A stretch of 64,000 bases of DNA from Scytonema sp. RU_4_4 (GTDB lineage: Bacteria > Cyanobacteriota > Cyanobacteriia > Cyanobacteriales > Nostocaceae). Positions 56,076-64,000 of the stretch are shown in pieces. The DNA is taken from NCBI GenBank assembly GCA_012031965.1, contig JAAUSC010000005.1, positions 1-64,000 on the forward strand. Direction: 5' to 3'. The first letter of the stretch is position 1. Each line of letters begins with the position of its first letter. The notes below the pieces were generated by a model. That model worked only from the letters and a program-made list of their open reading frames with translations, did not search any database and was not told where the DNA came from. Both the position numbers and the translations under genes were made by a program.

Positions 56076-56195
56076 AAATTGGTTAGTATGTGATTGACAA
56101 AAAGAGTTTTAAAAAAACTGATCAAGACGCTCCATAACGCAGAGGAAGGTAGAAGAGAGAGGAGTTTTTGCGTCTATTTTGGATATGATTGTTTG

Positions 56196-56225
56196 TACCA
56201 AGCCTGGTACGTACCAGGCTTGGTA
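56196..56225. promoter_or_regulatory. 30-bp perfect palindrome between carbonic anhydrase gene and ndhD3
   Basis: TACCAAGCCTGGTAC followed at once by its reverse complement. In the RNA it would be a long hairpin between the carbonic anhydrase and ndhD3 cistrons; in DNA it could bind a dimeric regulator. No U-run follows. Confidence 0.55.
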
Positions 56226-56240
56226 TTATTGGGTATCTTG

Positions 56241-56963
56241 TTAACCCACCATAGTGACTGTGCCATTGTCTAAATCGTAATAAGCCCCGACGACTTTTAC
56301 TTTGCCTGCATCAATTAACTGAGAAAGAACTGTTGATGATTTCAACTTTTCTACCTGCACCAAAATATTTGCTTTACAGGCATTTTCTACCTTGTCACCT
56401 GGTACGTTTTTCGACCTTTCTACACCTAGTTTAATGGCATCAAGCAAACTAGAAATGTGACCAGGAACTTGAGCACCTTTTATTGTGGCATCTACTGCAC
56501 CACATCTTTTATGACCAAGTACCATAATGACCTTTGCTCCCAATACCAAACTGCCAAATTCCAAGCTGCCAATCTCCTCTGGGGTGGCGACATTACCAGC
56601 TACACGACACACAAATAAATCCCCAAGTCCTTGGTCGAAAACAATTTCAGCAGGAACTCTTGAATCTGCACATCCAAGAACAGATGCAAAGGGTTTCTGA
56701 CCTTTTGCGACTTCAACAAGACGTGTTACAGTTTGGTTCGGGTTGCGACGTTTTCTTGTGACAAAACGTTGATTTCCCTCTATTAAAGATTGCAGAGCCT
56801 GATCGGGAGTTATGTCTTTTTTTTCTTTCTGTGCTACGGCTCGTTCAGGAACAACTAAATTAGAGCTAATTCCTGCTGTTAAAATTCCTGTTCCTAGCGC
56901 TCCTGCACCAACTTTGAATAAATTTCTTCTGGAAATGTTTTTCTTCTGAGTTTTTGTGTTCAT
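56241..56963 (-). CDS. Tat-exported beta-carbonic anhydrase
   Basis: 240 aa from ATG 56963. The N-terminus 'ISRRNLFKVGAGALGTGILT' is a twin-arginine signal. The mature part is a beta-CA: 'SVLGCADSRVPAEIVFDQG' (first zinc Cys and Asp-Arg pair), 'VCRVAGNV', 'VMVLGHKRCGAVDA' (zinc His and Cys), ending in the usual small dimer region. It interconverts CO2 and bicarbonate, probably in the periplasm or lumen. Encoded between ndhF3 and ndhD3 on the same strand, tying it to CO2 uptake. The longer open frame upstream runs through a repeat and is not coding. Confidence 0.9.
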   Translation of the reverse strand: MNTKTQKKNISRRNLFKVGAGALGTGILTAGISSNLVVPERAVAQKEKKDITPDQALQSLIEGNQRFVTRKRRNPNQTVTRLVEVAKGQKPFASVLGCADSRVPAEIVFDQGLGDLFVCRVAGNVATPEEIGSLEFGSLVLGAKVIMVLGHKRCGAVDATIKGAQVPGHISSLLDAIKLGVERSKNVPGDKVENACKANILVQVEKLKSSTVLSQLIDAGKVKVVGAYYDLDNGTVTMVG

Positions 56964-57039
56964 TGTTTTATGATGATGTTTTGAATTGTTGATTGTGAAT
57001 TGGATGTCTTGAACAAATCGGATTTGAAAGTATTTGGAA

Positions 57040-57425
57040 CCGCAGATGGACTCTTGCGTGCGTTGGGGAGGACAGTGCCGTGGGCGGGTTAAGCGACTTG
57101 TAGACGCCCAGAGGGCGGCTTCCCGATAGCCGTAAGGCGTGGCGGAGCGCCATAGGGTAGCACCTGTCCGTTGAGCCAGTACTGCAGTCCGTGTTTCCCT
57201 CACGCTTGTTCTGGTGAGACCAGCGCTGCAGGAGGGGAGCCAGTGCGGTCTTGGGGAGCCAGTGCGTTGCGGAGGTTCCCTCCGTTGTAGCACCTGGCGT
57301 GTCTCCCCAAGTAGAGCATCTGGCGTTTTCCCTCCGTAGGCGACTGGCTCCCTTCGCAGCGAGACCGGAGGTCTTCCCCGAAGGGCGTCGGGTTGCCCGA
57401 CTTGTAGCACCTGCCGTGCAGATGT
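57040..57425. repeat. GC-rich repeat island between ndhF3 and the carbonic anhydrase gene
   Basis: Contains several degenerate units such as GGAGGTTCCCTCCGTTGTAG followed by CACCTGGCG (about 57270) and TTTTCCCTCCGTAGGCGACT (about 57325). Related pieces are at 26.8, 37.9 and 54.5 kb. Its base composition is unlike the flanks, and it creates spurious open frames. Confidence 0.65.
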
Positions 57426-57521
57426 ACAAAAGACAAATTTTCTTGCTAGTTATTGATTGTGAGTTGACTACTTTCTATGGGCGTAAGGCTGTGTGCTCCA
57501 TCTTACTAAGGGGTCTGGAAA

Positions 57522-59384
57522 CTACAATATCAAGTTTAAAACATAAGATCCCCAGTATTGCCAACTCACTAGTATTCCTAAAATACCTACTCCCAGTAGC
57601 ACAGTGAATGCATAAAACTGTGCTTGTCCGGAGGTGCTATATTTCAAACCTTCTCCACTCAATATGGAAACTAAGCCAACTAAGTTAACAATTCCATCGA
57701 ATATCAAGCGGTCAATCATGTCTGCTAGTTTTGAAATTAAGTCAACGCTGAAAACTATGCTCATCCGATATAGTTTTGGAGTGTAAAAGTCGTATGCTAG
57801 CAAGTTTTGCAAAGGTTTTAAAGGGAAGCGAATTGGTTTGGGAATGACGTTACCTAGATAAATAACGCTAGCAATGCTGCAACCAAAAACACTTGACCAC
57901 ATCAACAGGAGTGCGACATCTTTGTTAAGAGTTGCCCAAGTTGGTAGCAGTGATAAGCTTTGCAACACTAAGGGTAAATGCAGAGTAAAGCCGAGCAAAA
58001 TAATCGTGGGTAGAGCCATTTGCCAACTGACTTCAGGTGAGCGATCGCTCATTTGCTTTGGTTGTCCGCCAAAGATTAAACTAAATTCCCTGGTTAAGCT
58101 GAAGGCTGTTAAGGTGTTGACTATTATGAGTACTCCCACAAGCCAAGGTTGTGTTGTCCACAGTCCTGACGCTAATTTCAGTAATGCCCAAAACCCGCCT
58201 AAAGGTGGAAACCCAATTAATCCGAGAGTCCCTACGATATATGCTATTCCAGAGACTGGACGGCGTGACCAAAGTCCCCCCAGAAGACTAACATCTTGAG
58301 TGATGCTGTTCCAGACAATAGCACCAGTACTCATGACGAGGAGTGCTGAGGCTAAGGCGTGGGTAAGGACTAACAACAGCGCTGCTTCATCTTGTTGCGT
58401 TCCTACGGCGATAAATACTAAACCCATGTAGGTACTGACGGAGTAAGATAAGCAGCGTTTGATATCAACTTGGGCGATCGCAATTAAAGAAGCACCCAGT
58501 GCTGTGACTGTACCAATAGCTATCATTGCAGAGGTTGCTACAGGCGACAAGCTGAAAACAGGTTGCAGTTTAATCAGCACCCAAGCACCACTGGCAACGA
58601 CTACGGAATTCCGTAAAATTGTACTGGGAACAGGTCCTTCCATTGCTTCATCTAACCACAAATGCAAGGGAAACTGAGCACACTTACCCATCGGACCTGC
58701 CATTAATGCTAGACACACTAACATTATTAAGGTTGGGTTGACATTGGCAGTAGTCGCCCACTGTGCTAATTCGGTGTAGTTCCAAGTCCCAGCTTGTGAC
58801 CATAGTGCTAGAACTCCCATGAGCAGAAATAAATCTCCCACCCGTTTGGTTAAGAAAGCATCTCTAGCACCTGTGACAACCAAAGGCTGACTAAACCAAA
58901 GTCCTACCAATAAGTAGGTTCCTAAAGTTAGGATTTCCAAAATGACATAACTGAAAAACAAAGAGTTGCATAATGTCAGAGCACATAACCCAGCTTCAAA
59001 CAATCCCAACAGTGAATAAAAGCGCGCCCAGCCCCAATCCATCTCCATGTAGCCGACAGCAAAAATTTGTGCTAGCAAATTTAAGCCAGTGATGACAACC
59101 ATCGCGCCGACACTTAATGAGGAGATTTCTAAATCAATAGAGAGATTTAAACCAGCCGTATTCAGCCAAGGTATAGATATCTCATATGGTACTTGATTCC
59201 AGGCTATTGGTAATACAAAAGCAGAATGAACAAACGCAAGAAATGTCATGACCAAATTGATGTAACCTGCTGGTCTTGGTCCCGTGCGTTTAATGATTCC
59301 TGGAGACCAAGGCACGGCTAAAAGCGCACCAATTAAAGCATAGCAAGGAACTAACCAAACAGTTTCAAGCAGAAAATGAGCCAT
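57522..59384 (-). CDS. ndhF3: NDH-1 subunit NdhF3
   Basis: 620 aa from ATG 59384, preceded by GAGG. NuoL family: 'FFSYVILEILTLGTYLLVGL', 'LTKRVGDLFLLMGVLALWSQ', 'FPLHLWLDEAMEGPVPSTIL', 'IAQVDIKRCLSYSVSTYMGL'. About 15 membrane helices. With NdhD3 and CupA it makes the distal module of the high-affinity CO2-uptake complex. First gene of the cluster; promoter expected in 59385-59646. Confidence 0.9.
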   Translation of the reverse strand: MAHFLLETVWLVPCYALIGALLAVPWSPGIIKRTGPRPAGYINLVMTFLAFVHSAFVLPIAWNQVPYEISIPWLNTAGLNLSIDLEISSLSVGAMVVITGLNLLAQIFAVGYMEMDWGWARFYSLLGLFEAGLCALTLCNSLFFSYVILEILTLGTYLLVGLWFSQPLVVTGARDAFLTKRVGDLFLLMGVLALWSQAGTWNYTELAQWATTANVNPTLIMLVCLALMAGPMGKCAQFPLHLWLDEAMEGPVPSTILRNSVVVASGAWVLIKLQPVFSLSPVATSAMIAIGTVTALGASLIAIAQVDIKRCLSYSVSTYMGLVFIAVGTQQDEAALLLVLTHALASALLVMSTGAIVWNSITQDVSLLGGLWSRRPVSGIAYIVGTLGLIGFPPLGGFWALLKLASGLWTTQPWLVGVLIIVNTLTAFSLTREFSLIFGGQPKQMSDRSPEVSWQMALPTIILLGFTLHLPLVLQSLSLLPTWATLNKDVALLLMWSSVFGCSIASVIYLGNVIPKPIRFPLKPLQNLLAYDFYTPKLYRMSIVFSVDLISKLADMIDRLIFDGIVNLVGLVSILSGEGLKYSTSGQAQFYAFTVLLGVGILGILVSWQYWGSYVLNLIL

Positions 59385-59646
59385 TAATTGTCCTCTCAAT
59401 TTGCAGCACAACAGAGCACAACTGTCAAGAAATCACCGTTGCTTTAGATAACGCAAATATGCGAATTGAAAAACTTAAGTTTTATTTCATCTTTGTTAAA
59501 TCATAGATTACCCTTTATCACATAAAAAGGGAATAAGCTAACTAAACAATTAATAGATGCTTACTGTAATAAATTCTTATAGTTTTGGAATTTTCAATAG
59601 TTACTATTACTTTCTATCTATCGTGGTACTAGGTCTACTGAATTTG

Positions 59647-60252
59647 TCAATCAACAGCAAGTTTGAGAAAAGGTACCCCACTTGCTAAGGCGTATTCCAA
59701 TTCTGAGGTAGCGCGTAATGCGTTGATGTTGATGGGAGGCTTGGGATTAGGTCTTCGCGCTTGCACAGATAGCTCATACCACGCGACATCATGCCAAGCA
59801 CCACACTTGTATCCTACGCCTTGATATATCCCTAGAAACTGAAATCCCATCACTTCATGAAGCTTTTCACTACCTGTGTTTGGGAGAGTGATACCTGCGT
59901 AGGCGCTGTAATAACCTTGAAGCGCTAAAATTTTAAACAGCGACGTATATAACGCTCGTCCTATGCCTGAACGACGAACAGCTTCATGGATATAAACGGA
60001 TACATCAACAGCCCACTGATAAGCAGTTCGGTCTCTGTGAGGTGCAGCATATACATATCCTATAACTTCTCTATTATGCTCGCACACCAGCCAAGGCAAC
60101 TTCTGTAGAACTGTTGCAATGCGCTGCTGCATTTCATCTGGAGTTGGTGGTTGAACTTCAAAAGACACAGGTGAATCATCGCAGAAGGGAGCATAAATTT
60201 CCAGAACTTGCTCGGTATCTTGTTCAGTAGCAAGCCTGATGATGGATGACAT
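59647..60252 (-). CDS. GNAT family N-acetyltransferase
   Basis: About 201 aa. 'IIRLATEQDTEQVLEIYAPF' and 'PWLVCEHNREVIGYVYAAPH' are strands 1-4; 'SVYIHEAVRRSGIGRALYTS' carries the acetyl-CoA loop (R-x-x-G-x-G), and 'GFQFLGIYQGVGYKCGAWHD' matches the phosphinothricin/arsinothricin-acetyltransferase-like subgroup. It acetylates a small amine; substrate unknown. ATG 60261 is an alternative start. A broken duplicate of its 3' part is at 52544-52835. Confidence 0.88.
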   Translation of the reverse strand: MSSIIRLATEQDTEQVLEIYAPFCDDSPVSFEVQPPTPDEMQQRIATVLQKLPWLVCEHNREVIGYVYAAPHRDRTAYQWAVDVSVYIHEAVRRSGIGRALYTSLFKILALQGYYSAYAGITLPNTGSEKLHEVMGFQFLGIYQGVGYKCGAWHDVAWYELSVQARRPNPKPPININALRATSELEYALASGVPFLKLAVD

Positions 60253-60319
60253 AGAAAGCATACTCCCTTAACATTTCCCTTAACATTTAGAATTCTATCC
60301 ACAGTGGTATAATGCTCCT

Positions 60320-60427
60320 CTATTTTTTCCAAGGTGACTTTGTGCCCATTTCAGTTAATGCAGAGAAGATAAGGTAGAGGATGAGAGCACTAGCGCCCAG
60401 AAGAAAAAGAACAACCTCGTTATCCAT
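60320..60427 (-). CDS. Possible 35-residue membrane peptide
   Basis: MDNEVVLFLLGASALILYLI... then a short polar tail 'EMGTKSPWKK': one membrane helix. No ribosome site. Listed because the composition is typical of small cyanobacterial membrane proteins. Confidence 0.3.
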   Translation of the reverse strand: MDNEVVLFLLGASALILYLIFSALTEMGTKSPWKK

Positions 60428-60574
60428 AATTGACTTAGAAGTGATGACCAGTACTGATAAAATGATATTACTTATAGCGCTTTTCAATTGACTGAAAGAC
60501 ACATTTTCTGTAGTGGTAGGGTGAGCATTACCCATGCCCACCCTACTTAATTCTTAAGCTCTTCGGTTTAACGA

Positions 60575-61090
60575 CTAGCTTTTAATCATTTCCCGTACTT
60601 TTTGCTGAAGTGTCGGATCTTGTCTGACTGCTGCATTAATTTGCTTGAAACGTTCTGCCTGTAGCCCTTCCTTTTGCAGGACTTGCTGCATCTTTGTGTT
60701 GGCTTCTTGCTGAACCGACCTCAGACTTGTGAAAGCCTTATCAAATTGCTGCTTTTCCTGTGGGGTAATTGCTTGTGCTGGCGGCTGGGAAGGATTTTGC
60801 TGTGCTTTATTGATTTCCAAAAATCGTTGTTCACTCAGACCAGACTTACTAACAATTTCTGTTATTTGCTGATTTGCTCCCTGCTCAATCACTAGCAATT
60901 GTTTTAGGGAGCTTGCAAATTTTTGAAGTTCCTCTTGACTAACTTTGGTCCCAGAAGTCTGGGGTGTTATCGGAACTTGAGGTTGAGAAGATGGAGATGT
61001 CGGTTTTGGTGCTTGTTGTGCATGAGCCGACAGGCTGCTGACAAGCAGAAAAACGAAAACATAACTACCTATCAGAATTTGCTTGAACAC
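60575..61090 (-). CDS. DUF4168 secreted protein
   Basis: 171 aa. Signal peptide (FKQILIGSYVFVFLLVSSLS, cleavage after 'AHA'), a Pro/Ser/Gln linker, then two helical halves with similar pattern: 'KVSQEELQKFASSLKQLLVI' and 'EKQQFDKAFTSLRSVQQEAN', each followed by a 'GL..RF..IN.A...P' block, the DUF4168 arrangement. Role unknown. Starts with GTG 61090 after AAGGAGG, and this whole start region is duplicated in tandem. Confidence 0.8.
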   Translation of the reverse strand: MFKQILIGSYVFVFLLVSSLSAHAQQAPKPTSPSSQPQVPITPQTSGTKVSQEELQKFASSLKQLLVIEQGANQQITEIVSKSGLSEQRFLEINKAQQNPSQPPAQAITPQEKQQFDKAFTSLRSVQQEANTKMQQVLQKEGLQAERFKQINAAVRQDPTLQQKVREMIKS

Positions 61091-61125
61091 GTTGAGTTCC
61101 TCCTTAACACGTTGAGTTCCTCCTT
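61086..61125 (-). repeat. Tandem duplication of ribosome site and start codon
   Basis: A 20-base unit (AAGGAGGAACTCAACGTGTT on the minus strand) occurs twice in a row. The downstream copy starts the DUF4168 gene. The upstream copy starts a short out-of-frame reading frame of about 12 codons that overlaps it. Confidence 0.85.
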
Positions 61126-62156
61126 GGGGATTTCCAGCCCAGTGTTAGAGAATTTGTTAAATTTCTTAAATTGGGCATGGGGTTCCATCGATTTGTCAGG
61201 CATATCTTAAGGCAGGACTTAAACAAAAACGAATAGTTCCTGTTTATTGCTAGCTACTCTAGGTATGCTCTATGGTGGTACAGCTTAATACATATTAACC
61301 AAAGGATACTTCTATGTGTGAGTGTTTCTTTTGATATCAAGATTTCTATATATTTCTGGGTCTCTAAAAGTGCTGTTATCTCTAATGGGTAGTATGCTCT
61401 GGATAATCGCTTCAAAGGGGCGCTAGATTCTGCACATCGCACTTATTTACTCTAGCCGACAGTATGTCCACAATAGAGTTATTGAGGTTATTACTGGATT
61501 TATTGTCTCCACTATTACTATTAGTAAATGAGTGTAAGAAATAGAAACACCCTTTCTTCGCTTAAGGAGGAAGCTATTGATTGAGTTATCGTTGCTGTAT
61601 AGATAAATAGAAAAGAAAATGCTCTCGTTTAGAGACGAGGTGCTCTCCATCAAAGTTGCTAGTCCCTAAAGCTGTGGTTTCCTGATTTTTATTGATGCTA
61701 GGAACTAGAAGTTCGAGAAGCAGTGGCGTCCAAACAGCAAAACATACTAAGGTCAAAATACCTGTCAGTGTTTTCCTGCGAGCACTTTTTTTATTTGATT
61801 TTGGTCGTTCTGATTGACTACAAACTGTCTGTGGGGGCCAGAAGTGGTCATTGAAGTTGTAGTAACTCACTGACAAACTCTCTTTTCGACATGGTGACAC
61901 CAAAGTCTATCAAACTTTTCTTTTTTATTTATGAAAATTTCATTAAGACATTAACAAGGTGAGGTAAATGACGCTTCCGGATTTATGGAGCTCAATCTCT
62001 GTGTCAACATCCTTTAGAAATATTCTGAGTTCTGCGTTGGTGCATTGTTGCGTTCTTCCCAACAAGAAGTTTCCTGTCATCTGAAGAAAGTATTTGTAGA
62101 AACAGAAAACATAGTGCAAAATAGGCGCAATCACAATGTGTGACGAGGTTCATGGA
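61126..62156. other. Intergenic region without convincing gene
   Basis: About 1 kb. A TTG-started minus frame (61586-61903) has one hydrophobic segment but no ribosome site, and I do not accept it. No RNA gene recognised. Promoters for murE and the DUF4168 gene should lie here. Confidence 0.45.
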
Positions 62157-63656
62157 ATGAAACTGCGGGAGTTATTAGCGACTGTAGATGGTGTTGTACA
62201 ATTACCACAACATCCAGCAATGGACGCCGAAATCAAAAATTTAAAGACAAATTCTCATGCTTGCGTTGCGGGAGATTTGTTTATTGGGATGCCTGGAACA
62301 CGAGTTGATGGTGGGGATTTTTGGCAAAGTGCGATCGCCTCTGGCGCTGTAGCTGCTATTATTTCTCCTCAAGCAGTACAGAAACATCCACCAACACCAG
62401 AAGCTTGTGTCATCAGCAATAATGACATGACAAAAGCTTGTGCCCAATTAGCAGCTACTTTCTACGGCTATCCTGGGCAAAAACTCAAACTCGTAGGTGT
62501 GACGGGCACAAATGGTAAAACCACAACCACCCACCTGATTGAGTACTTTCTCAATCAAGCAAATCTACCGACAGCATTAATGGGCACTCTCTATACTCGT
62601 TGGAATGGTTTTGTCCAAACTGCTGTCCATACAACACCGTTTGCAGTGGAACTGCAACAGCAGCTGGCGACTGCTATGGATGCTGGTAATGAGTACGGGG
62701 TGATGGAAGTGAGTTCCCACGCTTTGGCGCAGGGTCGAATTATGGGTTGTCAGTTTGAGGTAAGCGTGTTTAGTAATCTTACCCAAGACCATCTAGATTA
62801 CCATCGTGATATGGAAGATTACTTTGCGGCAAAAGCACTGTTGTTTAGTCCTCAATATTTCAAGGGACAAGCAATCATTAACGCTGATGACTCCTACGGT
62901 AAGCAGTTAATTGCATCCTTAAATTCAGAGAAAGTGTGGAGTTATAGTGTCAACGATTCTACAGCCCATTTGTGGATGAGTGATCTGAGGTACGAACCGA
63001 ATGGTGTCAGTGGTACATTGCATACGCCAAAGGGTGAGGTTGCTTTTCGTTCACCACTCGTTGGTCAATATAACCTAGAAAATTTACTAGCAGCAGTAGG
63101 AGCAGTTTTACAGTTGGGGTTAGATTTGCAGTTAGTCGCTTCTGTCATACCTGAGTTTCCTGGAGTTCCCGGACGGATGGAAAGAGTGCAAACCACTCCT
63201 GAGCAAGACATCAGCGTGATTGTGGATTATGCCCACACACCAGATAGTTTGGAAAATTTGCTCAAAGCTTCACGTCCGTTCATTCCAGGGAAAATGATTT
63301 GCGTGTTTGGGTGTGGTGGCGATCGCGATCGCACCAAACGTCCGAAAATGGGTAGAATTGCTGCTGAATTAGCAGATATTGCTGTGGTGACATCTGACAA
63401 TCCCCGGACTGAAGACCCACAAAAGATTTTACAGGATATTTTAGAGGGAATTCCAGAAACAGTGAAGCCGATCGTGATTGGCGATCGCGCAACCGCCATT
63501 CGTACTGCTATCTTGCAAGCGCAACCTGGAGACGGCGTTTTGCTTGCAGGTAAAGGTCACGAAGACTACCAAATTCTGGGAACAGAAAAAATCCATTTTG
63601 ACGACCGAGAGTACGCGCGGGAAGCCTTAGAAGAAAGGATGAAATTAAAAAGATAA
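62157..63656 (+). CDS. murE: UDP-MurNAc-tripeptide synthetase MurE
   Basis: 499 aa from ATG 62157. 'VGVTGTNGKTTTTHLIEYF' (ATP P-loop), 'VMEVSSHALAQGR', 'SNLTQDHLDYHRDMEDYF' (carbamylated Lys region follows), 'VDYAHTPDSLENLL' and 'VVTSDNPRTEDP'. The DNPR motif indicates meso-diaminopimelate as the added residue. Cytosolic step of peptidoglycan synthesis. ATG 62136 is an in-frame alternative; GAGG lies upstream of 62157. Confidence 0.95.
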   Translation: MKLRELLATVDGVVQLPQHPAMDAEIKNLKTNSHACVAGDLFIGMPGTRVDGGDFWQSAIASGAVAAIISPQAVQKHPPTPEACVISNNDMTKACAQLAATFYGYPGQKLKLVGVTGTNGKTTTTHLIEYFLNQANLPTALMGTLYTRWNGFVQTAVHTTPFAVELQQQLATAMDAGNEYGVMEVSSHALAQGRIMGCQFEVSVFSNLTQDHLDYHRDMEDYFAAKALLFSPQYFKGQAIINADDSYGKQLIASLNSEKVWSYSVNDSTAHLWMSDLRYEPNGVSGTLHTPKGEVAFRSPLVGQYNLENLLAAVGAVLQLGLDLQLVASVIPEFPGVPGRMERVQTTPEQDISVIVDYAHTPDSLENLLKASRPFIPGKMICVFGCGGDRDRTKRPKMGRIAAELADIAVVTSDNPRTEDPQKILQDILEGIPETVKPIVIGDRATAIRTAILQAQPGDGVLLAGKGHEDYQILGTEKIHFDDREYAREALEERMKLKR

Positions 63657-63669
63657 AAAAGAAACACGC

Positions 63670-63702
63670 ACGCAGATGATAACTTCATCATCTGCGTTTT
63701 TT
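63670..63702 (+). terminator. Rho-independent terminator of murE
   Basis: ACGCAGATGA, eight-base loop, TCATCTGCGT and six T's, 14 bases after the murE stop. Convergent with the following minus-strand gene. Confidence 0.85.
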
Positions 63703-63732
63703 GTTGTTTCTAATCTGCATCACCAAAAAGCT

Positions 63733-64000
63733 CTAGAAAACAGACCACTCTACCGGAACAGTCTCTGTAGAAGCTGCAGATGCTGTGGTACCATTCATCT
63801 GCCAAATAAGATTTTCTCCAGTATCGTATCTGCGCCAGAAGATATCACTCTTACCATCACCATTGTAATCGCCAACACTCGGTTGCCAGGATACATCAGT
63901 TGCAGGCAAGAAAGCCGAAGTATCAACTGATGTGCCATCCATCAACCAGGCAGTGTTTTCACCAGTTTGAGTATTGTGCCAGAAGATATCGGTTTTGCCG
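63733..64000 (-). CDS. FG-GAP/VCBS repeat protein, C-terminal part (cut by window end)
   Basis: Only the last ~88 residues are in the window. Two repeats of the type 'VGDYNGDGKSDIFWRRYDTG' (calcium-binding DxNxDGxxD loop) with 'ENLIWQMNG' and 'ENTAWLMDG'. These build beta-propellers in secreted or surface proteins. The 5' part lies beyond 64000. Confidence 0.8.
   Translation of the reverse strand, partial: GKTDIFWHNTQTGENTAWLMDGTSVDTSAFLPATDVSWQPSVGDYNGDGKSDIFWRRYDTGENLIWQMNGTTASAASTETVPVEWSVF

Noticed and set aside
56964-57436. Long minus-strand frames covering the region upstream of the carbonic anhydrase
   Set aside because: They run through the GC-rich repeat island, have repeat-derived composition in all frames, and the Tat signal fixes the true start at 56963.
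61586-61903. 105-residue minus frame with one hydrophobic segment
   Set aside because: TTG start without ribosome site, low-complexity basic patch, no known relatives that I recognise.
61943-62134. 63-residue minus frame upstream of murE
   Set aside because: No ribosome site or motif; occupies the probable murE promoter region.

Overview
The window comes from a cyanobacterium, most probably a filamentous, heterocyst-forming (Nostocales-type) one. Support: many GCGATCGC (HIP1) palindromes, cyanobacterial-type NDH-1MS genes (ndhF3/ndhD3/cupA), a myxoxanthophyll gene pair (cruF/cruG), a phototaxis receptor with bilin-binding GAF domains, a xisH/xisI remnant, short tandem heptanucleotide repeats and many small MITE-like repeats. 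The genus cannot be fixed from this sequence. I see no tRNA, rRNA or CRISPR array.

Layout. 1-5.4 kb is an accessory island: a class-3 lipase fused to a P-loop GTPase, a BrnT/BrnA toxin-antitoxin pair with a palindromic operator candidate, a two-gene unit with a retropepsin-like protease, and a PIN-toxin/antitoxin pair, all set among duplicated repeats. 5.5-9.3 kb holds glcE-glcF (glycolate oxidation) and an exported dienelactone hydrolase. 9.5-15.5 kb holds a P-loop ATPase followed by a very large TPR-NTPase-WD40 (nSTAND) protein, split here by one missing base. 16-20 kb is repeat-rich and carries two secreted or surface proteins, one with a PEP-CTERM signal. 20-25 kb is core: RNase HI, cruF/cruG, rpmA and rplU (rplU also carries a one-base frameshift). 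25-35 kb: a cbtB-like gene, a TPR protein, a membrane-anchored protein of unknown function, trehalose genes otsA/otsB with a treS remnant, an NCS2-type permease, a xisH/xisI relic and trpD. 36-44 kb: a cyclic-di-AMP (ydaO-type) riboswitch ahead of unknown small genes, a methyltransferase, an SSS-like transporter, an HtrA protease, an AI-2E-family protein and a two-component pair whose regulator has no output domain. 44-50 kb: a zinc-ribbon/winged-helix pair and a photoreceptor chemotaxis protein. 50.9-60.3 kb is centred on inorganic carbon: a type-2 NADH dehydrogenase and ndhF3 - Tat-exported beta-carbonic anhydrase - ndhD3 - cupA, flanked by direct repeats of the 3' end of a GNAT gene. 60-64 kb: DUF4168 protein, murE and the end of an FG-GAP/VCBS repeat protein.

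Main points for a second look: (i) the lipase-GTPase fusion, with a perfect internal Shine-Dalgarno that could release the GTPase alone; (ii) the ATPase + nSTAND/WD40 operon as a candidate conflict or signalling system; (iii) the c-di-AMP riboswitch with unrecognised target genes; (iv) a carbonic anhydrase inside the CO2-uptake NDH-1 cluster, bordered by GNAT direct repeats; (v) a phototaxis receptor with two tandem DXCF-type GAF domains; (vi) two one-base losses in A/T runs, one of them in the essential gene rplU, which suggest assembly error.
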